DNA of 64,000 bases from Hyaloperonospora brassicae (Eukaryota; Oomycota; Peronosporomycetes; Peronosporales; Peronosporaceae). Positions within the stretch are counted from its first letter, which is position 1. Every line of letters starts with the position of its first letter. The translations under genes and the position numbers were made by a program. The stretch covers positions 45,283 to 109,282 of the forward strand of contig CANTFL010000518.1 in NCBI GenBank assembly GCA_947650285.1, given 5' to 3'. This document shows positions 9,440 to 18,281 of this stretch, one piece after another. A model generated the notes under the pieces. The model saw only the letters and a list, made by a program, of their open reading frames with translations, was not told the DNA's origin and did no database searches.

Positions 9440-9829
9440 TGTAACGGGGAAGCCCGTTACATGGAATTGTCACTTAAAGGAAAGTGACAATAAAGAATAT
9501 GAAGTTGAATATTCTTTGAACAATATCACCAAAGTGGTGATATTGAAGGGTCGACCAAAGAGTCTGTTCATTGGTTAATATCTTGATGATATCAATCCAC
9601 CAATCGCCGCAAGACGCGTGCAATGAGTGGTGACGAGACGTCGCCATACACTCAGTTATATTAGCATAATTAAGTTAAGTCAAACAAAGAGATAGTAGTT
9701 AAAGGCTTGATTATATTAATAAAACGGTTCTGCTTTTCCCTTATCTATGCCATCTCGCTTGCCTTGTGTACGTCTGTCGGAGCACCGATACCCATGCGTT
9801 AAGTTCAGGCATGGGTGTGCCCCATTACA
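9440..9829 (+). repeat. A2 5' LTR (390 bp)
   Basis: Starts TGTAACGGGG and ends CCATTACA. The U3 part is a chain of hairpins: TGTAACGGG/CCCGTTACA, ATTGTCACTT/AAGTGACAAT, GAATAT/ATATTC, AATATCACC/GGTGATATT, then the GATATC region. No clear TATA box or polyadenylation signal could be picked out. Confidence 0.93.
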
Positions 9830-9831
9830 TC

Positions 9832-9847
9832 TGGAAGCACTTTGTAG
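9832..9847 (+). other. A2 primer-binding site (altered)
   Basis: TGGAAGCACTTTGTAG starts two bases after the LTR. A1 and B have TGGTAGCA at the same place, so A2 carries a T-to-A change in the fourth base that would weaken primer pairing. Confidence 0.5.
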
Positions 9848-9873
9848 TCCTTCCAAGGTCCACAACATCCCAC

Positions 9874-10922
9874 ATGAACATGTTGGATGATGAAGAGACC
9901 TTTCACGCCACGCGTGAAGGGTTTACCCATTTGAGTGACATCGAATGGGGTGCGGTAGAACGAATGAGTTCTACCGTAGGCGAGCTCGCCATTAGCGCCA
10001 TGTTGGAGTCTCTAGACAGAGTTCAACAACATGCCGCTATCGCCTAGTTCATTCAAAATGAACTTGCCATCGAGAGGTAGAAAGTAGCCTTGCTTCACCA
10101 GCAAGGCTCTCAACAGGCCGAGCAGTTGAGAGAACTCGGTGCTCAACAGACAGAGCTGTTGAGACAGCAGCAATTCCATGCTGCTGTGGGCGGGACGGCG
10201 CATGCGCGACGTCCCGAGGACATGTAGGTTGACATCTACAAGTACAGTGGAGTCCCGGAAGACTCCCTGTTACTATGATTTGTCGAACTCGACAGAGGCT
10301 CAAGGGCTGGTCGCGTCGAAGATTAGCAAATGAAACTCACATTTGCTCAAACCCACTTAGCAGGGCGTGCCAAAACTTGGTCCCTGGGGCTATAGAGTAG
10401 CGACCCAATGTGTTTAGGTCGCTAGATGAATTCAAGTCCCGGCTCAGACAAACGTTTGAGCCGCCACGGGCTGAGTTCAGGGCTCGTTCAGAGCTCCTGA
10501 AACTCAAGCAGGGTAAGCGTGATGTGCACGCTTACGCACAACATATACGACTCTTTGCGAGTAGTATAACTGCTAACGCAGTCCATGAACACACGTTGAT
10601 TACGGTGTTCATGCAAGGGCTCGCAGAGGGGCCCGTCAGGAGCCATCTGTTCCGCCTTGAGCTGAATACGCTGGAAGATGCGATATCAGCCGCGGAACAG
10701 GAAGACTTTAGCATGGGACAGGCTCATGCTAGCTCATACTCTTATCGTCCACCGAGACGACAAGAGATCGGAGGTCCGGAACCAATGGACCTCTGTTATG
10801 TTGAGAGCGAGAGACCCCGCTCTTCGAACAACAAGCGATTGCAGAGGTGCAATCGCGTTCAGAATTTAGGACACTACGCATATGAGTGTAGTGCTCCACG
10901 CCCAGTACCAAACAATGCGTAG
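9874..10922 (+). pseudogene. A2 gag, disrupted
   Basis: The start chosen is the ATG at 9874 (MNMLDDEETFHA), matching the A1 gag start. The first frame stops at 10047 inside a Gln-rich region. The core reopens in another frame at 10410 with FKSRLRQTFEPPRAEFRA, HAYAQHIRLFA, SHLFRLELNTLEDAI and EPMDLCYVESE. It ends with a zinc-knuckle remnant, CNRVQNLGHYAYEC, in which the second Cys is Val. A1 keeps that Cys but has lost the last one, so the ancestral motif was probably CCHC. Gag forms the particle and binds the RNA. The TAG at the end is shared with A1. Confidence 0.85.
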
Positions 10923-11077
10923 CAAAATGGTCGTTCATTTGCCAAAGGGGGCAATGGGCGTGGGTCCAGCGCTGTTGAGAAGCCGCAACAGCGAGACGGA
11001 CCATCAAAAAATGGTCGAGGTCAGTAGGGGCGGAGCGCCCTACTGATCCAGCAACCTCGAGAAAATTTGCAGATCTC

Positions 11078-11920
11078 TTGACGAAAGTTGCTCAAGATAC
11101 ACAATTGTTGTGTGTCTCTGCACCTGGTGATGACGTTTCGCTCATCACCTTGAAGGTAACAGCGACAGATGATTTGTCGCTTCGTGCCCTAGTAGACTGT
11201 GGGGCGTCGAACAACTTTGTTCGACGCCAGTCACTGGACGATCGTAGACTCAAGTTCGTTGAGTGCGACATTCCCCTCACGAGAATGACGGTGCGCCTTG
11301 CTACAGGCGCATCGATTACCGTTAAGAAACGTGTAGTAGGAATCCACTACACGTTGGAGAACGAACAGTACGATGATGACTTCATCGTATTAGATCTGGA
11401 TGACAAATTTGATGTCATCCTGGGATTACCTTGGCTCAGAAAGTACGAGCCAAGGGTGATCTGGCCGCATCGATCCGTGAAGATGCCTGCCGCTTGGGCA
11501 TCAGATGGCCATCTGATGAACATCTTGGAGCATCCACAAGCGTGTGGATGTTCTGCGAGTGAGTGCGATGGCCTCACTTGCGGTACGGTCGTTAGCACGA
11601 CTGCACAAGATCACAGTCTAGTTGATCACTACACTGTGGAGCAAGCTCCCGGCGGCTGTACAGATGTACAGGCTGCGCCGAAGGTCTACCACTCGAATAA
11701 GTCGAGTGGACCGGGACATGGATGCATGCCTAGTGGGCAGCATCTTAGAAGAAAGAAATCTGTTGCCCCCAAGGGGCAACATGAAAATCCTAGGTCGACT
11801 GTAGATTCAACCGTAGAGGATCGGTGCCTGACTGTGGTTGCACAGCCACAGTCAGAAGACGTCGAAGGAATAAGTCCCCACGTTCGAGGAAGGAATTCCT
11901 TCCTCTCGAGTTACATGTAG
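11078..11920 (+). pseudogene. A2 aspartic protease, +2 frameshift near the end
   Basis: Same protein as A1 3219-4100: ALVDCGASNNFV at the active site and VILGLPWLRKYEP. After GISPHV the frame shifts because of two extra G residues that turn an imperfect inverted repeat into a perfect 20-bp palindrome at 11886-11905. The original frame continues in A1 as REEFLPLELHVD. The codons for the active site lie in a 12-bp-stem hairpin (11203-11228). Confidence 0.87.
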
Positions 11921-11976
11921 ATAGAACAGCCTCTGAACAAGCTGTGGAAGCAAGTTACTAGGAATAAACCGAGACG

Positions 11977-13364
11977 TTGAATGTCTTGGTCAATGACGGA
12001 TCAAAGGTAGGCGCTTATAAACTTGATCTGATTGTGCCTCCGAAGTTAACTTCGGAGATAACTCAGTTGCCAACGCTGGAACCGAAACGGTTCTTGCGTG
12101 ATCTGCGTAGTGGCAAAGTCAAGCAGATTTGCATGCTCGTCATATATGATGAGTATGTGGCCGATATTCGGTCGGCAACAGTATTTGCTGAGAAAGAACG
12201 GGTTCTCAGCAGCTCATCGATGGACGAAAGTGTCCTCGATGAGAAGACTCGGATTGAGCGTTACACGTCTCAATCCTGGGAGTCACTTCAGGCAAATTCT
12301 TTGTATAAGGATTTGATCGAATTCAAGGATGCATTCCCTGAATACGTACCGTGCGAGTTGCCTAAGGACGAAGGCGCTCGACACGAAATCGAGCTCAAAC
12401 CGGGCTCGGAGTACTGTGTCATGAAGCAGTGGCCACTGCCTCGTGAACAAGTACTAGCGATCGACAAATTCTTTGCCGATCGCTTAGCAGCGGGCCATGT
12501 GAAGGAATCAACTTTACCTCACAGCTCTCCGACCTTCTGTGTGCGAAAGGCCACAGCAGGATGGAGGATAGTGCACGCATTCAGCAATTTGAATGCTGCA
12601 ACGGTACCGGCTCAGACGCCGATATCGAGGAAGGACGTGATCATAGATGGTATGTCAAAGAGTACCATCTTCTCGTCCATGGATCTGATGGATGGATTCT
12701 ATCAGACCCTCATGCGTGAACGGGACGTCCCGTCCGGAGCAGTGAGTACCCTAGAGGGATGCTGTGGGAGTGGCTAGTGATGCCACAGGGGCTGAGTAAC
12801 GCCCCTGCAACATTCAACAGATGGGTAACAAATCTGTTGAGACCAGTGCGGGACTTCGCACCGAGTTACTTCGACGATGTGGTCGCCCATAGTCGGGCTA
12901 TGGACGGAAAGACGGACGTTGAAGTTCACAGAAATCACGTTTGTCAGGTTCTTCAACTGATGCGCAAGTATAAGTTAAATGCCAATCTTAAGAAGTTTAT
13001 CTTTGCGGCTAGCGAAATAACACTTCTTGGTTGCATCGTGGGTAAACACGGTGTACTCCCTGATCCCGAAAATATCAAGGCAATCACCGACTGGCCAATC
13101 CCAGTCGATGTCAAGGGACTAAGGAAGTTCCTTGGGCTAGCGGCGTACTTGAACAAGTACTCGCGCAACTATGCTGAAATGACTGTGCATCTTTCTTGGT
13201 TACTCAAGAAAAATGTGAAGTGGTCGTGGAACGCTGAATGCCTGCGTTCTTTTGAAGGTATCAAGAGAAGCTTGATGCAATCGCCGATACTGGAGATTGC
13301 AGATCAAGACAGATCATTTTATGTGGTCTGTGACGCCATCGATTCTGCGATCGGCTGCGCGTGA
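11977..13364 (+). pseudogene. A2 reverse transcriptase, frameshift at 12.76 kb
   Basis: Frames 11977-12777 and 12759-13364 together cover one RT domain: SSMDLMDGFYQ, then after the shift LWEWLVMPQGLSNAP, YFDDVV (catalytic Asp pair present), LLGCIVGKHG and FLGLAAYLNKY. The frame break is at the same base as in A1. The last codon before the RNase H domain is TGA (13362-13364), again shared. Confidence 0.92.
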
Positions 13365-13818
13365 ATGCAGTTTGACACAGATGGCGCGGGGCGCGTCATC
13401 TTGTACCATCGCGCGTCAGCTGCAAGCATCTGAGAGTAATTATACAGTGCATGAGAAGGAACTCCTTGCCATGAAGTATGCACTGGCTAAGTGCCGCGTC
13501 TATCTCTTATGAGATAGACCAGGCGTTGTCTATACGGACCACGCGTCATTAAGCACGCCCGTAAACATCCCACACCTCTCACATCGCATGGCGAGGTGGC
13601 TGTCCTTCTTCGCGGAGTACAACTTCTCCGTGGTATGTAAACCAGGACGACTCAATGTCGTCGCGGATGCTCTTTCGCGCCGGCCCGATTTCGAGCCGGA
13701 CGCACAAATCAACAGTGAGGATAAGCCCACTGTTGCGACACTGTCAGTCAGTGTCCCGTCGTCAAGTTTACTTGACGACGTACGAATGGCATACGCAGAA
13801 GATAAGGATCTTCTGTGA
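13365..13818 (+). pseudogene. A2 RNase H, interrupted
   Basis: After the shared TGA the frame reads MQFDTDGAGRVI, then shifts to QLQASESNYTVHEKELLAMKYAL. It meets TGA at 13510-13512, continues as DRPGVVYTDHASL (catalytic Asp of the YTDH motif present) and MARWLSFFAEYNFSV, and ends with ADALSRRPD. A further in-frame TGA (13816-13818) precedes the integrase. All three TGAs and the shift are also in A1. Confidence 0.83.
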
Positions 13819-13821
13819 TTA

Positions 13822-15330
13822 ATGGATCATCTGGTGAATCCATCCAGTAAATCCATGAGGGATTTACCGGCTTTGTACCGATCCTCATCGGATCGGTATA
13901 GTACACGCAACGGATTGCTGTACTATACAGCTGTTGCCGACGACACGCCCCGTGTCGTTGTACCAGCTCATCATGATTTGCGTTTGCGCATCATGTATGA
14001 GTGTCACGATGCCCCAACAGGCGGCCATCGTGGTAGAGGAAAGACTTACCTCACGGTAAGTCGTGACTTATACTGGCCACGCCAGTATCAGTTCACGCGC
14101 AAGTACATACGTGCTTGCGAGGTTTGCCAACGGATGAAGCCTAGTCCTTCATTTCGTGCGACATTGCAGCCTCTGTCTGTTCCGACAGAGTGCTAGCAGT
14201 CCGTTTCAATGGACTTCGTCTTCGGGTTTCCCGAAGACGCTCACAAGAATAATGGTATTCTTGTGTTTGTTGACCGATTCAGCAAGATGGTCCATCTTGC
14301 TGCTGTCCCTGAGTCAATCAAGGCTCAATGTTGTGCTCGTGTCTTTCTAGACACGGTCTTTAGACTCCACGGGTTACCCCGTGAACTCGTATCCGACCGT
14401 GACCCTCGGTTCACGGTGGCATACTGGCAAACCGTGTTCCGTACTCTCGGAACACGATTGAAGATGTCTACTTCTGACTATCCGAAAACAGGTGGTCAGA
14501 CGGAACGTGCGAACCGTGTCCTCGAAGAGATCCTTCGAGGATATGTCCACTCGTTTCCGAGTTGGAGCGAATTCCTACCCATGGTGGAATTCGCTATCAA
14601 TATTTCGGTGCATACTTCCACACAGCACACACCGTTTTACGTGAATGGCCTACGCCAACCACATGTACCATCCCTTCTAGAGTGTGACTCTTCGATAAGA
14701 AAGGGAGGGACTCGCTCGAGCAAAAACCGTTTTGGCTCTTGCTCATCACGTGTCGACGCTAACGTCGTCACGTATGATGCCGATGTCGATTAAGTCGACA
14801 TCGATGAAGAATATCACCTCAATAATAGCGACAACGCTATTATTGACTCGGATGATGATGACGATGCTGGTATATTCAGCATCGCCAACGATTATGTCAG
14901 CGAGGAAGAAGACAACCTCGCTGAAGAAGAGAACAGTCTCTTAGCAGTGCGCACGAAGCGCACTGCCAGACAAAACACAGAGTCAGCAGAGAACTTCCAG
15001 CTTACTCGAGAAGCGGTAGTCCGTTTCGTTCAGGACTCCATCGCAAATGCGGTGGACCGTCAGAAACGGAACGCAGACAAGAATGGAAGAGCAAATGTTC
15101 TTTCATTTAAGGTTAATGACCTAGTACTACTGTCAATGGTAAACCTACCTGGACATGCAGTCACTAGTGTCGGCAGTAGTAAACTACTGCCGAAATACAT
15201 TGGGCCATTTCGAGTGTTGCATCGCAAGGGCAATGCATACACACTCGAATTGCCACGTAGGATGCGCACGCATCCTACGTTTTACGTGGGGAGGCTTAGG
15301 TCGTACTGTCAGTACGAGCCTTCTTCTTCC
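13822..15330 (+). pseudogene. A2 integrase: zinc domain, DDE core, acidic insert, C-terminal domain
   Basis: One frame throughout, broken by TAG (14194-14196, specific to A2) and TAA (14791-14793). The zinc domain has HDAPTGGH ... CEVC. The core has MDFVFGFP, SDRDPRFT and GQTERANRVLEE (DDE intact). Between core and C-terminal domain lies an unusual run of Asp and Glu (about 14800-14940, including DSDDDDDAGIF and EEEDNLAEEE). The C-terminal domain follows, with LPKYIGPFRVLHRKGNAYTL and MRTHPTFYVGRLR. The acidic insert is encoded partly by a 10-bp-stem hairpin (14821-14844). Confidence 0.88.
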
Positions 15331-16903
15331 GATGAAGATAGCCCCCACGTTCAAGAACATCCATCAAGTTCTTGCGTTCGCGCTCCAGACGATCCGTCTG
15401 GTCGCGCAGATATGATACCTCGGTATTCAACCGAGTTATCTCTCCGCGAGCTGTCGCCAGCTCGCCGAAAAGGGAGCGGACATCCCGCTCGACCTGAAGC
15501 TGCGCCGTGGCATGATCGGCGCGATCCCTCGCCCGATCAGCCTCGTGACCCTTGCGGTTCTGCCGCGAGGTGTCGGTCAAAGCGTAGCGTCGGTCGCGCT
15601 CGTGCTTCAAGTCATCGCGCAATTCATCGATTGCGCGATCCATCTCGTAAGGGTCGAGATGGTGAACAGAATCATCTGGAGGAGGTGTTTCCTCCTCCAC
15701 CACAATCTTTGGTGGATGCTCACGGTGATCAACGCTTTCTAGTGAAGCGTATCTTGAATCACCGTGACGATTCAGGATCAAGGACGAGCTACCTCGTCCA
15801 GTGGCGGGGGTATCCACCCTCTTGGAACAGCTGGGAGCCCCGCTCTCAGCTGTTGATGGATGTTGAAGGTCTCGTCCGCCAGTATGACGAGACCCATCCG
15901 ATGAGTCCTGTGGCCCATCGGTAAACATGCGCCCTAGGCGCTTGTAGACGGATTGCAAGTTCGCAATCGCGTCACGCATCTCAGCCGAGATGTGTGCCCT
16001 TCCCCAGGGCGAATCTAGGGAATACACATCCCTATGTGCACGCTGCGAGTTGTCAACACAACTCGCACAAGGGTCTCCCCATGTGAGGCAAGGAATGCCT
16101 GCCTCACTAGATAAACAATGCAACCGGTACCTAGCACCGGTTGGCGTTCGGCTTTCGAACCTGAGGCGTGTTGCCTCAAGTTTCTTGAGCCACCCTTCTC
16201 GTCCAAACTTCTTTACGTTTTAGACGAACGCGTTCCACGCAGCCAAAAGCGAGGCCTTGTCACGCTTTTGGTTGCTGTTGTACCATCGATGTCTAAGGAA
16301 GACATCGAGATAAAAGTCTTCCTCAGCGCGAAAGTTCTTCGCGCTGGAACTTAAGCCGTGAAGCTCGGTTGCATCGAATAAGGGTATTCGATGGTGTTGG
16401 CCTGTCTCGTGAGACAGGCTATTGGTGAGCCGTTCGGGCAAACGCCACGGCTTCGACTCATCACGCTTCACAGTGGTACCCTTGTCGGTACCACGGCTCC
16501 CAGATTGACGACGGCTCGCGCCAACGTCATCACGCTCGTGCGAAGACGCACGAGCATAGGGTGGTGAGGAATAGAATTCCTCACCACCCTGATCATCATC
16601 TTCACTGCCGAACAGACTGTGATGCAAATCACGAGTCCGTTCGTTCGGCAGTGGTCTTGGCAAATACTGAGGCGTCGCCGGTGAGCCAGACGCCTCTGGA
16701 GCATTGCCCGAGTCAGACACGTCTGACTCGCCAGAGTAGATGACCTCCACGTCGAGGTCATCATGCGCACGCGGTGAGGTGCCGCGTGCACCTGCAGCAC
16801 CTGTTGCTGCAGGCAAAGAAGGAGCAGCAGAGGACGAATCGTCTGCCGCAGAGGCTGGCACAGCACCGGGATGTGTGGGTCTTGAGTCACCTCGCATAGA
16901 CAT
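15296..16903 (-). pseudogene. A2 antisense gene: charged protein with C-terminal coiled coil, one in-frame stop
   Basis: On the strand opposite to gag-pol, an open frame starts at 16903 (MSMRGDSRPTH), 132 bp from the 3' LTR. It runs 227 codons through an acidic Ser/Asp-rich part and a conserved-looking block (FYLDVFLRHRWYNS) to a single TAA (16220-16222). It then continues in the same frame for over 300 more codons to 15296. The last 120 residues are strongly heptad-like ([33 protein letters not shown]), followed by a basic HRKKKAR tail. About 535 codons with one stop is far beyond chance. It overlaps the integrase linker. Function unknown. A DNA- or RNA-binding accessory protein is only a guess. 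Confidence 0.7.
15331..15924 (+). CDS. A2 integrase linker and chromodomain
   Basis: The frame continues from the integrase. Its first part (to about 15690) is Arg/Ser/Pro-rich and looks like the back-translation of the opposite-strand coiled-coil gene rather than a folded domain. The final part is a clear chromodomain: [35 protein letters not shown]. Chromodomains on Gypsy integrases direct insertion toward marked chromatin (chromovirus-like). It ends with TAA at 15922-15924, and its C-terminus is free of lesions. Confidence 0.85.
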   Translation, partial: DEDSPHVQEHPSSSCVRAPDDPSGRADMIPRYSTELSLRELSPARRKGSGHPARPEAAPWHDRRDPSPDQPRDPCGSAARCRSKRSVGRARASSHRAIHRLRDPSRKGRDGEQNHLEEVFPPPPQSLVDAHGDQRFLVKRILNHRDDSGSRTSYLVQWRGYPPSWNSWEPRSQLLMDVEGLVRQYDETHPMSPVAHR

Positions 16904-17020
16904 GTTAACTATGCGAGGTCAAGCGGTAAGTGAATGGAACGGACCCAACAAGTGCTCCCTGTCCCAATGGTGGCCAACGGGTGGCCGCCATATTTTCGAT
17001 AGTCACACAGTGACTATCAG

Positions 17021-17034
17021 TTAAGGGGGGGTGA
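17021..17034 (+). other. A2 polypurine tract
   Basis: AAGGGGGGGTGA immediately precedes the 3' LTR, the position where plus-strand DNA synthesis is primed in LTR retroelements. Confidence 0.75.
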
Positions 17035-17424
17035 TGTAACGGGGCAGCCCGTTACATGGAATTGTCACTTTAACGAAAGTGACAATAAAGAATATGAAGT
17101 TGAATATTCTTTAAACAAAATCACTAAAGTGGTGATATTGAAGGGTCGACCAAAGAGTCTGTTCATTGGTTGATATCTTGATGATATCAATCCACCAATC
17201 GCCGCAAGACGCGCGCAATGAGTGGTGACGAGACGTCGCCATACACTCAGTTATATTAGCATAATTAAGTTAAGTCAAACAGAGAGACAGTAGTTTAAAG
17301 ACTTAATTTTACTAATATAACGGTTCTGCTTTTACCTTACCTACGCTTCCTCGCTTGCCTTGTGTACGTCTGTCGGGGCACCGATACCCTTGCGTTAAGT
17401 TCACGCAAGGGCGTGCCCTTTACA
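17035..17424 (+). repeat. A2 3' LTR (390 bp)
   Basis: Same length and ends as the 5' LTR (TGTAACGGGG ... TTTACA). It is followed directly by ATAGA, the right copy of the target duplication (17425-17429). Confidence 0.93.
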
Positions 17425-17691
17425 ATAGAGAGATATCAAGCAGATTAAGTGACAACGTATTCAGCTTTTCCCGCACCATAAAATGTGAAGTCCTTTTCAT
17501 CATTTTAGGCGGGCGGGTGTGCCCGTAGCAAATATGGGATGCGCCCCTAGCAAAAGTGGGGTGTGCCCCTAGTCGTGGCCTTCTCCTTAACGTGTGAAGG
17601 GTCATCATGATAAACACCATGCGATACATCACATCGAAATTACCCATCAGGTTCCACTAATGGCGTAGGTCTATTCAATGAATTCAGGGTA
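17425..17691. repeat. Spacer between A2 and B with dispersed repeat
   Basis: After ATAGA the spacer carries a second copy (17480-17580) of the GC-rich repeat at 6376-6460, with TGTGCCC/AAAGTGGGGTGTG units duplicated. No gene was seen. Confidence 0.65.
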
Positions 17692-18223
17692 TGTAACGAG
17701 GTTACACGTCGACTGGTAGTCGACAATAGGTGTGGTGCACACAAGGGATGGGATTCCTCTTAAAGTTATATTCGAACACAAGTATCAGTTATTGAAGACT
17801 GATGTCTGTCAACAATTGATTACGAGATCTTTTGAGAGGTTTATTTAGTACATTAGCGAGTAGGTTGATTTATTTGTTATAAGGTGTTCTTTTCGGTTAA
17901 AAGAAGAAATAAAATCCAGTTCCCATTTTAATCCGAAAGACACGTGCCTCTCTGAGGTGTCTTGCGATCGTGAAGGAGGTAGCAACGCCTTGTTAAGGCA
18001 TCTACTCCTTGTGCACTCTGTGCGTTTGATTCTTTGAATCGTTTGGTCCCCCTGGAACAGGGACCGTAAGCTCTCTGAGCTTGTTGACTCGTTGAGCCGG
18101 GTTCTTTGAACCACCTTTTAGCTCTCTGAGCTGTTGACTCTTTGAGTCGGGTTCGTAGAACCAAAGTTGCTCAATGAGCGTTATGTCTTCCTCTGGCTTA
18201 AGGAGCTGTGTAGCTCCTATACA
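17692..18223 (+). repeat. B 5' LTR (532 bp)
   Basis: Starts TGTAACGAGG, ends CCTATACA. It matches 24853-25384 over the full length. Near its end, two copies of a 51-bp unit (18069 and 18120, both starting AGCTCTCTGAG) contain GAGTCGGGTTC-type hairpins. Confidence 0.92.
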
Positions 18224-18225
18224 CT

Positions 18226-18240
18226 TGGTAGCACTTGTAG
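18226..18240 (+). other. B primer-binding site
   Basis: TGGTAGCACTTGTAG starts two bases after the LTR. Its first eight bases equal those of A1, so A and B probably use the same tRNA primer. Confidence 0.65.
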
Positions 18241-18281
18241 TCAATCTGCGCCTGAATCGTTACGACTGATCGTCTTTTAGG

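Larger units (their letters stand above)
9440..17424 (+). mobile_element. Complete Ty3/Gypsy LTR retrotransposon, family A copy 2 (A2)
   Basis: This 7985-bp element has two 390-bp LTRs, a primer-binding site, gag, protease, RT, RNase H, integrase with chromodomain, an antisense gene, a polypurine tract and an ATAGA duplication on both sides. The LTRs differ at roughly 20-30 positions by eye, so the insertion is not very recent. All open frames carry lesions, several of them shared with A1. Short perfect inverted repeats fill the whole length. It inserted next to the Myb pseudogene. Confidence 0.96.

Noticed and set aside
15296..15415. Possibility that the A2 antisense frame is only a shadow of the integrase
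   Set aside because: Rejected as sole explanation: the frame continues far beyond the integrase (to 16903), has a strong coiled-coil pattern, and the opposing integrase linker is the part that looks like a by-product.
16468..16890. Second minus-strand ORF (140 codons) overlapping 16903-16220
   Set aside because: Met/Leu/Arg-rich translation in a different frame of the same DNA. The 227-codon frame has the better composition and joins in frame with the coiled-coil part.
9440..17424. Dense hairpins in family A considered as rho-independent terminators or tRNA-like structures
   Set aside because: They are continuous through coding DNA, lack T-tracts and do not form cloverleafs.
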